A stretch of 45,648 bases of DNA, taken from CAIZGX01 sp044354975 (GTDB lineage: Bacteria; Bacteroidota; Bacteroidia; Flavobacteriales_D; Sanyastnellaceae). The position numbers and the translations under genes were made by a program. The stretch spans positions 1 through 45,648 of the forward strand of contig JBIKZA010000013.1 of the NCBI GenBank assembly GCA_044354975.1, in the 5' to 3' direction. The notes under the pieces were generated by a model. That model had not been told where the DNA came from. It ran no database searches and was given only the letters and a program-made list of their open reading frames with translations. Shown here in pieces: positions 7,761 to 17,900 of this stretch (positions within the stretch are counted from its first letter, which is position 1; each line of letters opens with the position of its first letter).

Positions 7761-9401
7761 CTATTCTTTGATTATTCTAATCTTATTTCCTTCCTCATCT
7801 GTCACAACATAGATTCCAGTGCCGTAGTTGCTGAAATTGATTTGCCACACACCGTATAGGGTTTCAACTAAATTTCCTTGAATAGAATATACGTGAATGT
7901 TGCTTTTCTTCGAGCATTGTACAATGCCTCTGGTTGGGTTCGGATAAACCGAAAAGAACTTTTTAGAAGCATTCATTTCTTGAACATTAATGACACCCTG
8001 ATTATTTGAGAAATCAGGAGTAGTGACAATGAAGTTTACCCATTCAGGACTTCCGTCTGTAAGTCGACCCAAACTAGTGTCTGCATCCATATGTTGCCAA
8101 TATTTTTCGTCAACGCGTGTTAAACCATCGGGACTGTAAAGCCCAATAAATTCCGTGGTATTATTTAAATTAAAGCTTGCGTGTCTCACCCCTTGTGATC
8201 CATTGTCGTCAATAAAAAAGGTTAACCATCCCAGAGCAGGAACTGTGACACTGTCTATGAATGTTGCTGGTATTTGCCACCTTCTTGGATTATTGCTGTC
8301 GTCACTCATGAAATAGCCTGCGAGACTCACGTCGTAGTTCAATGGATTATAAATTTCAACCCAATCATCGAATTGCCCATAGTTGTCCGCGAATGTTACA
8401 ATGTTGTCGGCCATAATTTCATTTATAACAACAGGCTTTGGAGTTATAAAAATTAGGCTGTTGGTGTTTATCGGAGTAGCCGGATTAAAGTTGGTGATGG
8501 TAGGCGCTCCGTCTGTTGAGCAACCAGCGCTTTGGCCTGGAGAAAGAGCACCCCATGTGAGTGAACTTACCGGAGTTAATCCGTCAGGACCAGTAAGTGT
8601 GGCCGTACCTCCTGCGGGGCTCAAAAGAATAGGTGAGTGGGTTGCGCCAAAAGTGAGATCGTTGTCACACCAAAAAACTTTAAAACTATTCGGAGCAATT
8701 ACAGTGTTGTATGGTTCGTTGGTTGGAATAAGCCATTGTGAAGGAGTTCCGTTTACGCTGAGATAATATCCACCCAAATTCACTTGAAACGAATTTGGAT
8801 TGTAAATTTCAATCCAAGGGTCATATTCAAATTCGGGATCATGATAGATTCCTGTGTTCTCGGGTTGAACTTCATTTAAGAAAAGTAATTCTGAAGTTTG
8901 AGGAAGTTCCAAATTAGGAGCAGAGTAGGTAACATTATTAAAGTATTGCCATGAAGCACAGGCCTCACACGCACGTCCGTAACTAATATCCGAAGCCATT
9001 TGGGGGTATGAAATGCTGTCAATAATGGTTACCCCATCAGGCGCAGTTAAAAACACATTTTCGCCATTCGAACTCAGTGTGAAGTTTAGATGCAGCGCTC
9101 CTTGTGTTAAATTGTCATTGTCTGCGAAGACTACCTTGAAGCTTCCAGGAAGCATTGTCGTTGCGCCAGGATCAGTCGCAGGAATTTGATGTTTTGTTAA
9201 AAGCAAGTGGTCGTCAGATAAATAATAACCTGCTAGATTAATAATTCCCCCGGGGTTGTAGATTTCAATCCAATCATCGAATTCGAAAAACTCGTCCATT
9301 TGATTGGTATTGTTTGAGGCTAGTAATTCATTCAATTGAAGTTGAGCTTTTCCAAAAAACGGGATAATAAATAAACTCAGAAATATCAGTTGTTTTCTCA
9401 T
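7761..9401 (-). CDS. secreted lamin-tail-domain protein with T9SS type A sorting domain
   Basis: The 546 residues begin with a signal peptide (MRKQLIFLSLFIIPFFGKAQ). Three lamin-tail-type beta-sandwich repeats follow, at about 20-125, 165-280 and 320-440. Each has the pattern NE(L/I/V)...DDWIEIYNP or PWIEIYNP, then AGYYLSDD or GYFMSDD, and later LxxPDGxTxVD or GPDG. The end (about 475-546) is a T9SS type A sorting domain: FFSVYPNPTRGIV, then GIYVV and IRIIKE. T9SS cargo crosses the outer membrane and is anchored or released. Lamin-tail domains in bacteria are often tied to binding or to fused nucleases, but no enzyme domain is visible here. It likely acts as an exported structural or adhesive protein. 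Confidence 0.88.
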   Translation of the reverse strand: MRKQLIFLSLFIIPFFGKAQLQLNELLASNNTNQMDEFFEFDDWIEIYNPGGIINLAGYYLSDDHLLLTKHQIPATDPGATTMLPGSFKVVFADNDNLTQGALHLNFTLSSNGENVFLTAPDGVTIIDSISYPQMASDISYGRACEACASWQYFNNVTYSAPNLELPQTSELLFLNEVQPENTGIYHDPEFEYDPWIEIYNPNSFQVNLGGYYLSVNGTPSQWLIPTNEPYNTVIAPNSFKVFWCDNDLTFGATHSPILLSPAGGTATLTGPDGLTPVSSLTWGALSPGQSAGCSTDGAPTITNFNPATPINTNSLIFITPKPVVINEIMADNIVTFADNYGQFDDWVEIYNPLNYDVSLAGYFMSDDSNNPRRWQIPATFIDSVTVPALGWLTFFIDDNGSQGVRHASFNLNNTTEFIGLYSPDGLTRVDEKYWQHMDADTSLGRLTDGSPEWVNFIVTTPDFSNNQGVINVQEMNASKKFFSVYPNPTRGIVQCSKKSNIHVYSIQGNLVETLYGVWQINFSNYGTGIYVVTDEEGNKIRIIKE

Positions 9402-9418
9402 TTCAAAATATGTTACGT

Positions 9419-9447
9419 CAAAGTTAAGTAATGCGCAGGGAAATCAA
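9419..9447 (-). promoter_or_regulatory. probable -33/-7 promoter of the lamin-tail gene, with an inverted repeat
   Basis: On the minus strand TTG (9445-9447), 18 bases, then TAACTTTG (9419-9426) fits the phylum consensus. AAGTAAT (9426-9432) and ATTACTT (9447-9453) form an inverted repeat, with starts 21 bases apart, that brackets the promoter spacer. That position would suit an operator, but nothing else supports one. Confidence 0.55.
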
Positions 9448-9475
9448 TTACTTGATTACTTTTTTCGATTGGGGT

Positions 9476-12400
9476 TTATTGAATTCCTAATTCTTTTTTC
9501 GCCTCAGGGACCGTTATGCGCTTGCCGTTTTTATAAGCCGTAATAAATGCATCTGGAATTCCATTGGCCCGAACAAAATCTCTTTGCGTTATCACATCGG
9601 CCATGATTTGGAACTTTCCACTTGCATAGCGAACTTGTCCGTTAGCAAGTTTCTCCACATGCAAATCAGAATAGGTGTTCAGAATAGTGTTTCTTGAAGG
9701 TTTTCCGTAAACACCGATCTGTACCGTAAGGAAAACACCTTCGGTTTTTTCAATCAAATTGGCCGGAACTGCTAGTGGGTCAGAATAATACGTAAGGTCA
9801 ACAAGAGTAGTAGGGACATTCGCATTTGTAGGTGCTGGATTTCCGCTAGTGCTAGCTCGTTCTGCAACAGTCATTAATTCGCTGTATCGAACGCGCTCTC
9901 TGTTTTTGTATGCAACAATAAATGCGTCTGCATAGCCCATTTGACGTATTTCATTGCGCGCTTGAATAGCCTCTGTATACGATGAGAAAAATCCAGTACT
10001 ATAGCGAATGAAACCATTCGTTTGACGCTCGGCATATACAGGAGCAAACTGATTGAAAGTATTGTTCGCCACAGGTGACCTGAAGGCCCCAACTTGAATG
10101 GTGTAGAAAGATCCTTCGGGAAGAGGCAATCCAATTGGAATAGGATTCGCGTCGCTGTAAGCCGACACCGTTTGCTTTTGATAAAGCGTCTTTTGAATGA
10201 TTGCAGGAATACTAGTGAATGAACTGGCGTTGTTTGAACTAGCGTTGTTTGAACTAGCGTTGTTTGAACTAGCGTTGTTTGAACTAGCGTTGTTTGAACT
10301 GGCGTTGCTGGAACTAGTGTTGTTTGAACTAGCGTTGTTTGAACTGGCGTTGTTTGAACTGGCGTTGTTTGAACTGGCGTTGTTGGCAGAAGAGGTAGTT
10401 TTCTCAACTAAGAATTGCAATTCGTTTTTTGCATTTCGCTCAAGCGCAAAGGCACGGGCGTTTTTTGCATAACGTTCGAAGAAATCAGTTTCAGTTTTAG
10501 CGGCTGCACGAAGGGTGCTTGCCTCTTTCATATATGCAACCGAATTGTCATAGGCCTTCTTGTCGTTCAAAGTTGCAATAGTCGAAGACGCGCTTGTGTT
10601 CTTTTTCCAAGCCGATTGAAGATCAATAAGTGCATTCGAATTGTGCTCTGCAATTAGCATAGCATTCTTATCCTCTTCTTGCATTTTTTGATAGGTCAGT
10701 TGATTTCTTTGATCAGTCAATTCAGCAACAGCTTCAGCGGAAGTTTCTTCTTTTATTCGACGATTGACGGTCTCAATTTGAGTGTAGATATTTTCAATTT
10801 CTGCTTGATTGGAAATTTCAATGTTCCCTGCAGTCAACTCTTCGAAAATATTTTCATCGCGGTAATTCGATTGTCCAGGGCTATTTATAATTACAGCTTC
10901 TGCTACCGTGAAAGTTTTTGGACTGGCGTTGTTAGAACTAGCGTTGTTTGAACTGGCGTTATTGGAACTAGCGTTATTGGAACTAGCGTTATTGGAACTA
11001 GCGTTATTGGAACTAGCGTTATTGGAACTGGCGTTATTGGAACTGGCGTTATTGGAACTGGCGTTATCGGAACTAGCGTTATTGGAACTAGCGTTGTTTG
11101 AACTGGCGTTATTGGAACTAGCGTTATTGGAACTAGCGTTATTGGAACTGGCGTTATTGGAACTGGCGTTATTGGAACTGGCGTTATCGGAACTAGCGTT
11201 ATTGGAACTAGCGTTGTTTGTATCAGTATTGTTTGAACCAGCGTTGTTGGAACTGGTGTTGTTTATATCAGTGTTGTTTGCACTCGCACTGTTGGACGTG
11301 TCTGTTTTCTCATAATGAGAGTTTTCCAAGGCAGTTGAAACACGATTTTTAGATTCTAAAATTTCTGATTTAAGGGATTCGACATCTACAGTGTTGTTCA
11401 GATTTCTGTATTCAGGCTTTACGTCAGGTTGTTTTTCGCTCTCTAAATCTTGAAGGAGTTTCATGAATGCAATGGATTCTTGAAGCTCTAATTCACGAAC
11501 GCGCAAGTTTTCTTTTTCCGTTTCAATTTCTTCTTGAGCTGAAGTGTATTCAACCTCGATAGCATTTAATTCATTGCCCAAACGCTCAATGTCTTTTTTC
11601 TTTTTAGTAGCCGACATTTGTTTACTCACATCGTTCGCTTTGCTTTCTAAATCTTCGAGTTCCTTTGTTTTCGTGTTCAAACGAAGCTGCGTGTCGTCTC
11701 GCTGCGCTTTATTATCGTTGACCGCCGTTTTTGCAATTTCTGATTTCCATGTTACCTCTGCTTCAGTAGGTAAACCTTGCGCGCTTGCTGGGTTTTTAGC
11801 AACATAGTCATTCACTATGTAGGCTGCCATTGGTGAATCTTTTTCGGCAAGTGATTCTTTTATTTGAGTATTTGTTGTTTGAACGCTGTTTAGCTTTTCG
11901 CGAAGTTCTTTTTCTCTTCCTTTTGAAATTTCATAAGCGGCTATTGCTGCGGCACTTTTGTCTTGCGTTGCAATCATGTAGTTTCTAGCATCGACTAATT
12001 TCGCGCTGTCAGCCATTGATTCTGGTTTCTCGAAACGAACAGTTTGAAATTCTTCATAGGCCTGATCTGTTTCCGATAGGGTTTGCTGAACATATTGAAG
12101 CAATGATTTTGAAGATTGTTCAGCTAACAAAATTTCACGCTTCAGAGCAGCTATTGTTTTTTCTTGCGATGAAAGTACCGTATCGATTTCAATTCGTTGG
12201 TTCGGTCCTGACGGATTGGGGTAGTTTTCTCCAGTAACATTTAATCCAGTAATATTCGCAGTAGTAAAGGCTGTTTGGTCAACAGTGGCATTCACATCGA
12301 GTTGCGATTTAGCCAAAAGCATTTGACGCTGAAGGTCCTCAACATTGTCATTCAACGGGTCGCTCCAATAATTCTTCACGTCAACTTTCTCACGACCGTC

Positions 12401-13744
12401 TAATTTGGTGTAAACAATTTCCTGGCGAAACACACGAGAACCTTCTGAGGGTGGAATCTTTACAAGTACTTCATGCACTTGCGGACTTCCTGGAGGTTGA
12501 ATCTTGTAAGTGTAGTTTCCTGCTGCAGGAATGAAAAGTAAATACTGTCCATTCGACTCGCGGGCTTGTGTGTCCATGATTTTTCGATTCGTTAAATCAT
12601 CGAACACCTGAATCTTCGCTTCCGTTTGATTAACATCAACGCGAGAAATGAATTCACCTTTGAGGTATGTTATGTTCATCGGTATTCCATTTACGAAAAC
12701 CCGATAGACAAAAAGTTTGTCCGGAGAAGTTAAACGGCTACTTGCAAAATAGGCAGTTGTATTTAATGAGTCGGTGATGAAAAATAAATCGTCATCGGGA
12801 GTATTAATAGCGAAGTCCATGTTTATGGCTGGACCAAAATCATTTATGCTAGCATCCCAATCACATCGGAAAATATCGTAACCTCCCATACTTCCATGAC
12901 CCTTCGAAGCAAAATAGAGTGTGCTACCGTTTGGATGCATGAACGCGAAGTCTTCATCGAACTCGGTGTTAACCGTACTTTTCAACTTAACGGGTGGCGT
13001 GAAAGCTCCGTTCAATCGTGAGGTCATGTAAATGTCCTTTCCTGTTAGTCCATCTTTCCCTTTACTTGAAAAGAAAATTTTCTTACCGTTGTTCGGAAGG
13101 AATAAGACATGCTCTTCCTTCGACTTCAAATCGAGCTTTGACAACAATTCTTTTGGTGTAGCAATAATTTTCCCAATCGATGGGTCAATGTTCATGTATC
13201 GATAGAAGTTCGATTTTTCCGCTTCTGTTTTTTCTAGTACTTGAACATCCTTAATGCTGTTCATCAGGTTCAATCCAGACTCTGCAGAGAGCTTCTGTGC
13301 TTTGCAATCAGACTTAGCGAGTTGTTTTTTTTCTGCAGAGGTTTGGAATTTCTCATATTCAACTAAGGCTTCTTTGAAATTGTAGCTAAGGTGGTAAGCT
13401 CGCGCCAAGTAATAATGAGTTTCAGGTTCAGTATATCCTCTTCGAATCCCGTCTTTCATGAAGAAAATGCAATTGTCGCGATCAGTCGTTGCATAAATAC
13501 CCGCTGCACCAAAGCGAAAGGCATACAAGGGGATGCTTCCGTAGAGCGACACCAATTGGGAATACATCGCGTAGGCTTGCACGTAATTTCCTTCCTCAAA
13601 AAACACATTTGCCTCGGCGGCTAATGTTTTTTCGTCAATCGGCTTTTGGGCGTGAAGTGTCCCAAGGCAAATCGTTAGAATAAATATGGAAATTAGTTTT
13701 CTAATGGCCTTTATTTTTGTTGGAAATGTAAAAATACATCGCAA
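9476..13744 (-). CDS. large envelope protein: TPR-like, PD40, coiled coil, NNASS repeats, two SPOR domains
   Basis: The 1422 residues start with a basic stretch and a signal peptide ending TLHAQ (about residue 33). A TPR-like part follows (about 40-150). PD40/WD40-like strands come next (about 205-300, e.g. KKIFFSSKGKDG and STLYFASKGHGSMGGYDIF), then a carboxypeptidase-regulatory-like fold (about 360-450) and long charged coiled-coil stretches (about 515-800). A first block of about twenty NNASS pentamers lies at about 820-944, a second smaller block at about 1119-1178, and two SPOR domains at about 1210-1285 and 1335-1410 (FYTIQVGAF, FLTVQIGVY). SPOR domains bind denuded peptidoglycan, so I infer a cell-wall-linked periplasmic scaffold. 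The build resembles OmpA/PD40 proteins near T9SS loci but lacks an OmpA domain. The true start may lie slightly downstream. Confidence 0.82.
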   Translation of the reverse strand: MRCIFTFPTKIKAIRKLISIFILTICLGTLHAQKPIDEKTLAAEANVFFEEGNYVQAYAMYSQLVSLYGSIPLYAFRFGAAGIYATTDRDNCIFFMKDGIRRGYTEPETHYYLARAYHLSYNFKEALVEYEKFQTSAEKKQLAKSDCKAQKLSAESGLNLMNSIKDVQVLEKTEAEKSNFYRYMNIDPSIGKIIATPKELLSKLDLKSKEEHVLFLPNNGKKIFFSSKGKDGLTGKDIYMTSRLNGAFTPPVKLKSTVNTEFDEDFAFMHPNGSTLYFASKGHGSMGGYDIFRCDWDASINDFGPAINMDFAINTPDDDLFFITDSLNTTAYFASSRLTSPDKLFVYRVFVNGIPMNITYLKGEFISRVDVNQTEAKIQVFDDLTNRKIMDTQARESNGQYLLFIPAAGNYTYKIQPPGSPQVHEVLVKIPPSEGSRVFRQEIVYTKLDGREKVDVKNYWSDPLNDNVEDLQRQMLLAKSQLDVNATVDQTAFTTANITGLNVTGENYPNPSGPNQRIEIDTVLSSQEKTIAALKREILLAEQSSKSLLQYVQQTLSETDQAYEEFQTVRFEKPESMADSAKLVDARNYMIATQDKSAAAIAAYEISKGREKELREKLNSVQTTNTQIKESLAEKDSPMAAYIVNDYVAKNPASAQGLPTEAEVTWKSEIAKTAVNDNKAQRDDTQLRLNTKTKELEDLESKANDVSKQMSATKKKKDIERLGNELNAIEVEYTSAQEEIETEKENLRVRELELQESIAFMKLLQDLESEKQPDVKPEYRNLNNTVDVESLKSEILESKNRVSTALENSHYEKTDTSNSASANNTDINNTSSNNAGSNNTDTNNASSNNASSDNASSNNASSNNASSNNASSNNASSNNASSNNASSNNASSDNASSNNASSNNASSNNASSNNASSNNASSNNASSNNASSNNASSNNASPKTFTVAEAVIINSPGQSNYRDENIFEELTAGNIEISNQAEIENIYTQIETVNRRIKEETSAEAVAELTDQRNQLTYQKMQEEDKNAMLIAEHNSNALIDLQSAWKKNTSASSTIATLNDKKAYDNSVAYMKEASTLRAAAKTETDFFERYAKNARAFALERNAKNELQFLVEKTTSSANNASSNNASSNNASSNNASSNNTSSSNASSNNASSNNASSNNASSNNASSNNASSFTSIPAIIQKTLYQKQTVSAYSDANPIPIGLPLPEGSFYTIQVGAFRSPVANNTFNQFAPVYAERQTNGFIRYSTGFFSSYTEAIQARNEIRQMGYADAFIVAYKNRERVRYSELMTVAERASTSGNPAPTNANVPTTLVDLTYYSDPLAVPANLIEKTEGVFLTVQIGVYGKPSRNTILNTYSDLHVEKLANGQVRYASGKFQIMADVITQRDFVRANGIPDAFITAYKNGKRITVPEAKKELGIQ
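10213..10390 (-). repeat. 15-bp coding tandem repeat, second (smaller) NNASS block
   Basis: About a dozen 15-bp units, read on the plus strand as GAACTAGCGTTGTTT with A/G variation, encode NNASS pentamers with a few NNTSS or SNASS variants. The unit is nearly the same as in the larger block about 530 bp away in the same gene. Here the codon pair is mostly AAC-AAC (GTTGTT on plus), whereas the large block mostly uses AAT-AAC. That suggests separate expansions from one seed. Confidence 0.9.
10920..11290 (-). repeat. 15-bp coding tandem repeat, main NNASS block, with higher-order duplication
   Basis: About twenty 15-bp units, plus-strand GGAACTAGCGTTATT with an A/G variant, encode NNASS. Two units read DNASS and lie exactly 120 bp apart (around 11066 and 11186). 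The 60 bases at 11041-11100 are identical to 11161-11220, and 10981-11040 differs from 11101-11160 by one base. So a block of eight units was duplicated as a whole, recently. The N-terminal edge decays into NNTDINNTSSNNAG-like variants. Confidence 0.92.
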
Positions 13745-13785
13745 TTTCGCATGGATTTTTATTTCCTTTTTTAAATATACGAAAA

Positions 13786-14172
13786 ATGAAGAACTCCATT
13801 ACTTTAGGCGCTCTATTAATGTCTTTGGCGGTTATTTTGGGAGCTTTTGGGGCCCATGGGTTGAAAAATATTGTTTCAGAATACAGCGTTGAAATTTTCA
13901 ACAAAGCCGTCTACTATCAAGTCATTCATTCCTTGGGAATTTTAGTGACTGCAATTATTTTGAAAGATGAGAAAGCGCTGAGGATCTTAAGGATCTTATT
14001 TCTTATCGGAATAGTTGGATTCTCGGGTTCCCTGTACATGCTCACATTTGCAGATATGTTGCCTCACATCTTGAAGCAAGTTGTTGGCCCCATTACTCCA
14101 ATAGGAGGTGTGTTCTTTGCTGCATCTTGGGTATACTTCGCCACGGCATTTCGCAAGGAAAATAATAAATAA
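13786..14172 (+). CDS. DUF423 family small membrane protein
   Basis: The 128 residues contain about four hydrophobic segments. The family hallmark stands at the N-terminus, LGAFGAHGLKN (residues 18-28), followed by F.KAVYYQVIHSLGIL. DUF423 proteins (E. coli YgdD type) are conserved inner-membrane proteins of unknown function. The gene diverges from the large SPOR protein over a gap of only 41 bases, so both promoters must be packed there, but I see no clear TAnnTTTG for either. Confidence 0.9.
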   Translation: MKNSITLGALLMSLAVILGAFGAHGLKNIVSEYSVEIFNKAVYYQVIHSLGILVTAIILKDEKALRILRILFLIGIVGFSGSLYMLTFADMLPHILKQVVGPITPIGGVFFAASWVYFATAFRKENNK

Positions 14173-14205
14173 TAGGGAGGTGAACAAATCCCTCGTTGAA
14201 CGTGT

Positions 14206-14213
14206 TAACTTTG
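14206..14213 (+). promoter_or_regulatory. -7 element (TAACTTTG) of the peroxiredoxin gene
   Basis: TAACTTTG fits TAnnTTTG. No TTG lies at the right distance upstream, so the -33 half is missing or weak. The position supports a peroxiredoxin start at 14229 rather than an upstream ATG at 14196, which would lie before the transcription start. Confidence 0.5.
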
Positions 14214-14228
14214 CAAAAAATAAATTTT

Positions 14229-14861
14229 ATGTCATCACTAGTCGGAAAAAAAGCGCCTTCATTCAAGGCAGGAGCAATCACTAACGGAGGAACTGTTGTG
14301 AGTGATTTTTCATTGGATCAGTTCATTGGAAAAAAACACGTTGTGTTTTTCTTCTACCCAAAAGATTTCACATTCGTTTGTCCAACTGAATTGCATGCAT
14401 TTCAAGAGAAATCAGCTGAGTTTGAATCACGCAATTGCGCGGTTGTAGCATGCTCTACAGACACGGAAGAGAGCCACTGGGGTTGGTTGCAAATGGAAAA
14501 GAACGCTGGTGGTATCAAAGGAATAACGTACCCAATTGTTGCCGACGTTTCAAAAACTATTTCAGATAATTACGGTGTATTAGCTGGAGAGTATGATTAC
14601 GACGAAAATGGAAACTTGGTGGCTAATGGCCCTATGATAGCATACCGCGGATTGTTCTTAATTGACAAGAACGGTGTTGTAATGCATCAGTTAATCAACA
14701 ATTTTCCATTGGGAAGAAATGTAGAAGAGGCTTTGCGTATGGTAGATGCTCTTCAGTTTTTTGAAGAGAATGGAGAAGTTTGTCCAGCAAACTGGTCTAA
14801 AGGCAGCGAGGGAATGAAAGCAGACCATGAAGGTGTAGCCAACTATCTTTCAAATCACTAA
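14229..14861 (+). CDS. typical 2-Cys peroxiredoxin (AhpC/Prx1 type)
   Basis: The enzyme reduces H2O2 and organic peroxides using thiols. The 210 residues carry the peroxidatic cysteine C51 in DFTFVCPTELHAFQ and a resolving cysteine at about C185 in GEVCPANW, the arrangement of dimeric typical 2-Cys peroxiredoxins. A GVxxEYDYDENG-like stretch and IDKNGVVMHQLINNFPLGRN are also present. The start at ATG 14229 (MSSLVGKKAPSF) fits the family, whereas a longer frame from 14196 would add 11 residues ahead of it. The gene is free-standing with its own -7 element and terminator. No ahpF or thioredoxin reductase lies beside it. Confidence 0.95.
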   Translation: MSSLVGKKAPSFKAGAITNGGTVVSDFSLDQFIGKKHVVFFFYPKDFTFVCPTELHAFQEKSAEFESRNCAVVACSTDTEESHWGWLQMEKNAGGIKGITYPIVADVSKTISDNYGVLAGEYDYDENGNLVANGPMIAYRGLFLIDKNGVVMHQLINNFPLGRNVEEALRMVDALQFFEENGEVCPANWSKGSEGMKADHEGVANYLSNH

Positions 14862-14880
14862 TTCAATATGAATTGAAGGA

Positions 14881-14907
14881 AAAGGGCTCTTCGGAGCCCT
14901 TTTTTTA
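14881..14907 (+). terminator. intrinsic terminator after the peroxiredoxin gene
   Basis: GGGCTC (14884-14889), TTCG tetraloop, GAGCCC (14894-14899), then seven or more T residues. The flanking AAA/TTT extends the stem. Confidence 0.93.
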
Positions 14908-14942
14908 TGTTGTGAATTTATTTGTGCCGTATTCTTGTAATT

Positions 14943-17900
14943 ATGATGAAACGTATATTCTCTTTAGCCTTTTCGTGTTTATTCTCTACTATCCTATTTG
15001 CACAAGACCATCCGATGTGGACAGATTTTATGCACAGCGATATTTCTGTTTTCGATTTTATAGCTGAAATGAATGCAGCTTGGCCTCAACGACCAATTGA
15101 ACGCGGACAAGGGTATAAGCCTTTGGAAAGATACAAGTGGTTAATGGAAACCCATGCCGATGAGAATGGCAAAATGCTAAACGGAAGAGAAACCATAGAG
15201 TTGTGGACTGCTTTAAAGAATTACTCAGGACAGCGATCTCTCTCCGGCAATTGGTATCCTTTAGGTCCTATTCTCGATGGTGTTACTACGCGCGATAACA
15301 TTGAGGGAGTAGGCAGAGTTTCATGCATCGCCTTTCATCCCACCAATGAACAAATTATGCTTGTGGGCACTCCCGCTGGCGGATTATGGAAATCGACCAA
15401 TGGAGGTGCTTCCTGGTCTTCAAGTACAGATGATTTACCAACGCTTGGAATAAGCGCAATCGCTTTCGACCCCTTGAATCCAAACGTTGTGTATGCAGGG
15501 ACGGGCGATCGCGACGCGGGTGACTCACCCGGAATGGGCGTTTTGCGCAGCGATGACGGAGGCGACACATGGAATTTTATCAATACAGGAATTTCCACCA
15601 GAACAGTAGGTGGGATTATTGTCTGTGCCGATCAAGCGAACAGTATTGTTATTGCAACCGATTTAGGTATTCGCAGATCAATAGACGGCGGAGCTACTTG
15701 GACGCAGGCTTCATCAAATACTTTCGAGTACAAAGATTTGGCTCAACACCCAACTGAACCAAATATCCTGTATGCGACAGGAGCAGGAAGATTTTACAGA
15801 AGCGAAGATTTTGGGTTGACATGGACACAAAGTAATTCTGGTGTTAGCAATGGAACACGCATGTGTGTTGCTGTGAATGCAGCCGAACCCGATGCGGTTT
15901 ATTTACTTCGCACAAACACGTATTCATACACAGGTACTTTTAAAAGTGAAGACAAGGGTTTGACTTTCACTTCTATGAGTACTACTCCAAATATTATGGG
16001 TTGGTCTGCAGATGGCTCGAGCACAGGAGGACAAGCGTGGTATGACCTCTGTTTAACAGGTGACGCTCTAAATGCAAATGTTATTTATTGTGGTGGAATA
16101 CGAGTGAAGAAAAGTATTGATGGCGGAGTGAACTGGCAAGACATCAACTCGAATTTCATTCACGTGGATCAGCATGAAATGGCAATCAATCCGCACAATC
16201 ATGATCTGTATGTATGCAACGACGGTGGACTTTATCGCTATGTGAACAACAGCGAATGGCAAGACATTTCAAGCGGAATAGTTAACGGACAAATATATCG
16301 AATGGGGCAATCGCCGCATGACGGAGCAAGAGCATTAACCGGATTTCAAGACAATGGTACAGCGGAATTTCAAGGTGCTCGCTGGGCTAGAACTGGCGGC
16401 GGAGACGGATTCGAATGCATGTATGATTACGAAGAAGAGGGACGTAGATACAGCAGTATTTATTACGGCGATTTGTACAGAACTTCAACAAACTACATCA
16501 ATCAGAAGTTTGCAGGAGATGGAATCAACGGCATAACGGAAGAAGGTGCATGGAGTACGCCTTTTTGCTTGCACCCAGACAGCAGTTCAACCATGTATGT
16601 TGGAATGAAAAACATTTGGAGATCGAAGAACATCAAGCACGTTGAAAAGGATTCTATCACGTGGGAAAAAATATCGACGAATTTCCTGAGTGCCAACACC
16701 ACCAATTGCAATCAAATACGAGCGCATTACTCAAAAGGAAATGTGTTGTATGCTTCGAAGGGTTCTCGTAAAATGGGAAGAACAGATAACGCCATGGGTG
16801 ATACGGTAGTGTGGCAAAACATCAGTACCTATTTGCCGAATGCAGTTGTTGCAGTAAATGCAATTGAGACGCACAAAACAGATTCGCTGACAGTGTACAT
16901 CGCTTTCAATAAGAACGTTTATAAAAGTTTAAATGGAGGAGCATCTTGGACACTCATGACTCCAAATTTGCCAGACGTTGCCGTGAATACGATTGTTTCA
17001 GACACCTCTTCGGTGCTAGAAAATCTGTATATCGGAACCGATTTAGGAATTTATTATTGGGATGCAAGCATGACTGAATGGGTGAATTTCTCTTCAGGAT
17101 TTCCTTACGCTGCGCGAGTGACTGAAATGGAGATAGCATACGATTCGCCGAAACGAATTCGCGCATCAACTTATGGAAGAGGCATGTGGGAAAGTGACTT
17201 GTACAGTCCGGAAACGAATGTGTTCCCAACCAGCGCTGTATGGAATTCACCAAGCATTTCCGGGGAGGTTATTGGAACTTTCGATGCAGAGATTTTCTTC
17301 TATCGGAATTTGACCAATATAGATGTGAGCGATTTAACTATTTCCGATTTTTATATTGAAAATGGAACGGTGAATTCTATTTCAGGCGGAGCTTCCAACT
17401 ATATGGTAAATATTACACCCACTACTTTCGGTCAAGTAAGAGTAGTTCTTCCGAGCAATACCGCAATCGATAATTTCTTTACAGGAAATGCTACAAGTGA
17501 TACATTGAAATTAGTTTTTATGCAAGCACCTTCTGCATTCGGAAGCAAAGGTCCGGGTGGAGTAGGAGACAGTGATGATTTAGCTTTTTGGATGCGTGCA
17601 GACAATGGAGCATTATTAAACGGAGCCCTCTCTGCGAATGACGGTGATCCCGTTTATGTGTGGCAAGATCAAAGTGGAAACAATAACTCAGCGTCACAAG
17701 GAAGCGTGAATCAGCGCCCAACATTTGTTGCAAATAATGGTGTTTACAATCGACCAGGAATTCAATTCGATGGAGAGAATGACTTCTTGCAAATGAATGA
17801 TGTTTTAGGCGGAAGAAGTACAAGTGCCTATTGTGTGGTCGAAACAGATTCTATCTTATTCAACGACCACGGTTGGTTCGCGAGTGCGCGCGTCCCAAAC

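Noticed and set aside
10908..11315. Plus-strand open frame reading ELALLELALLE... across the NNASS repeat, and a similar one at 10197-10472
   Set aside because: These are the antisense shadow of the 15-bp coding repeat; a repeat whose length is a multiple of three keeps all frames open or closed together. No promoter or family likeness.
13745..13785. Promoters in the 41-base divergent gap between the SPOR protein and DUF423 genes
   Set aside because: No TAnnTTTG or TTG at the right spacing on either strand, so no site is annotated.
14173..14205. AGGGA...TCCCT inverted repeat before the peroxiredoxin gene as an OxyR-like operator or terminator
   Set aside because: The stem is only 5 bp with a 10-base loop and no T-tract, and it does not match an operator consensus I can support.
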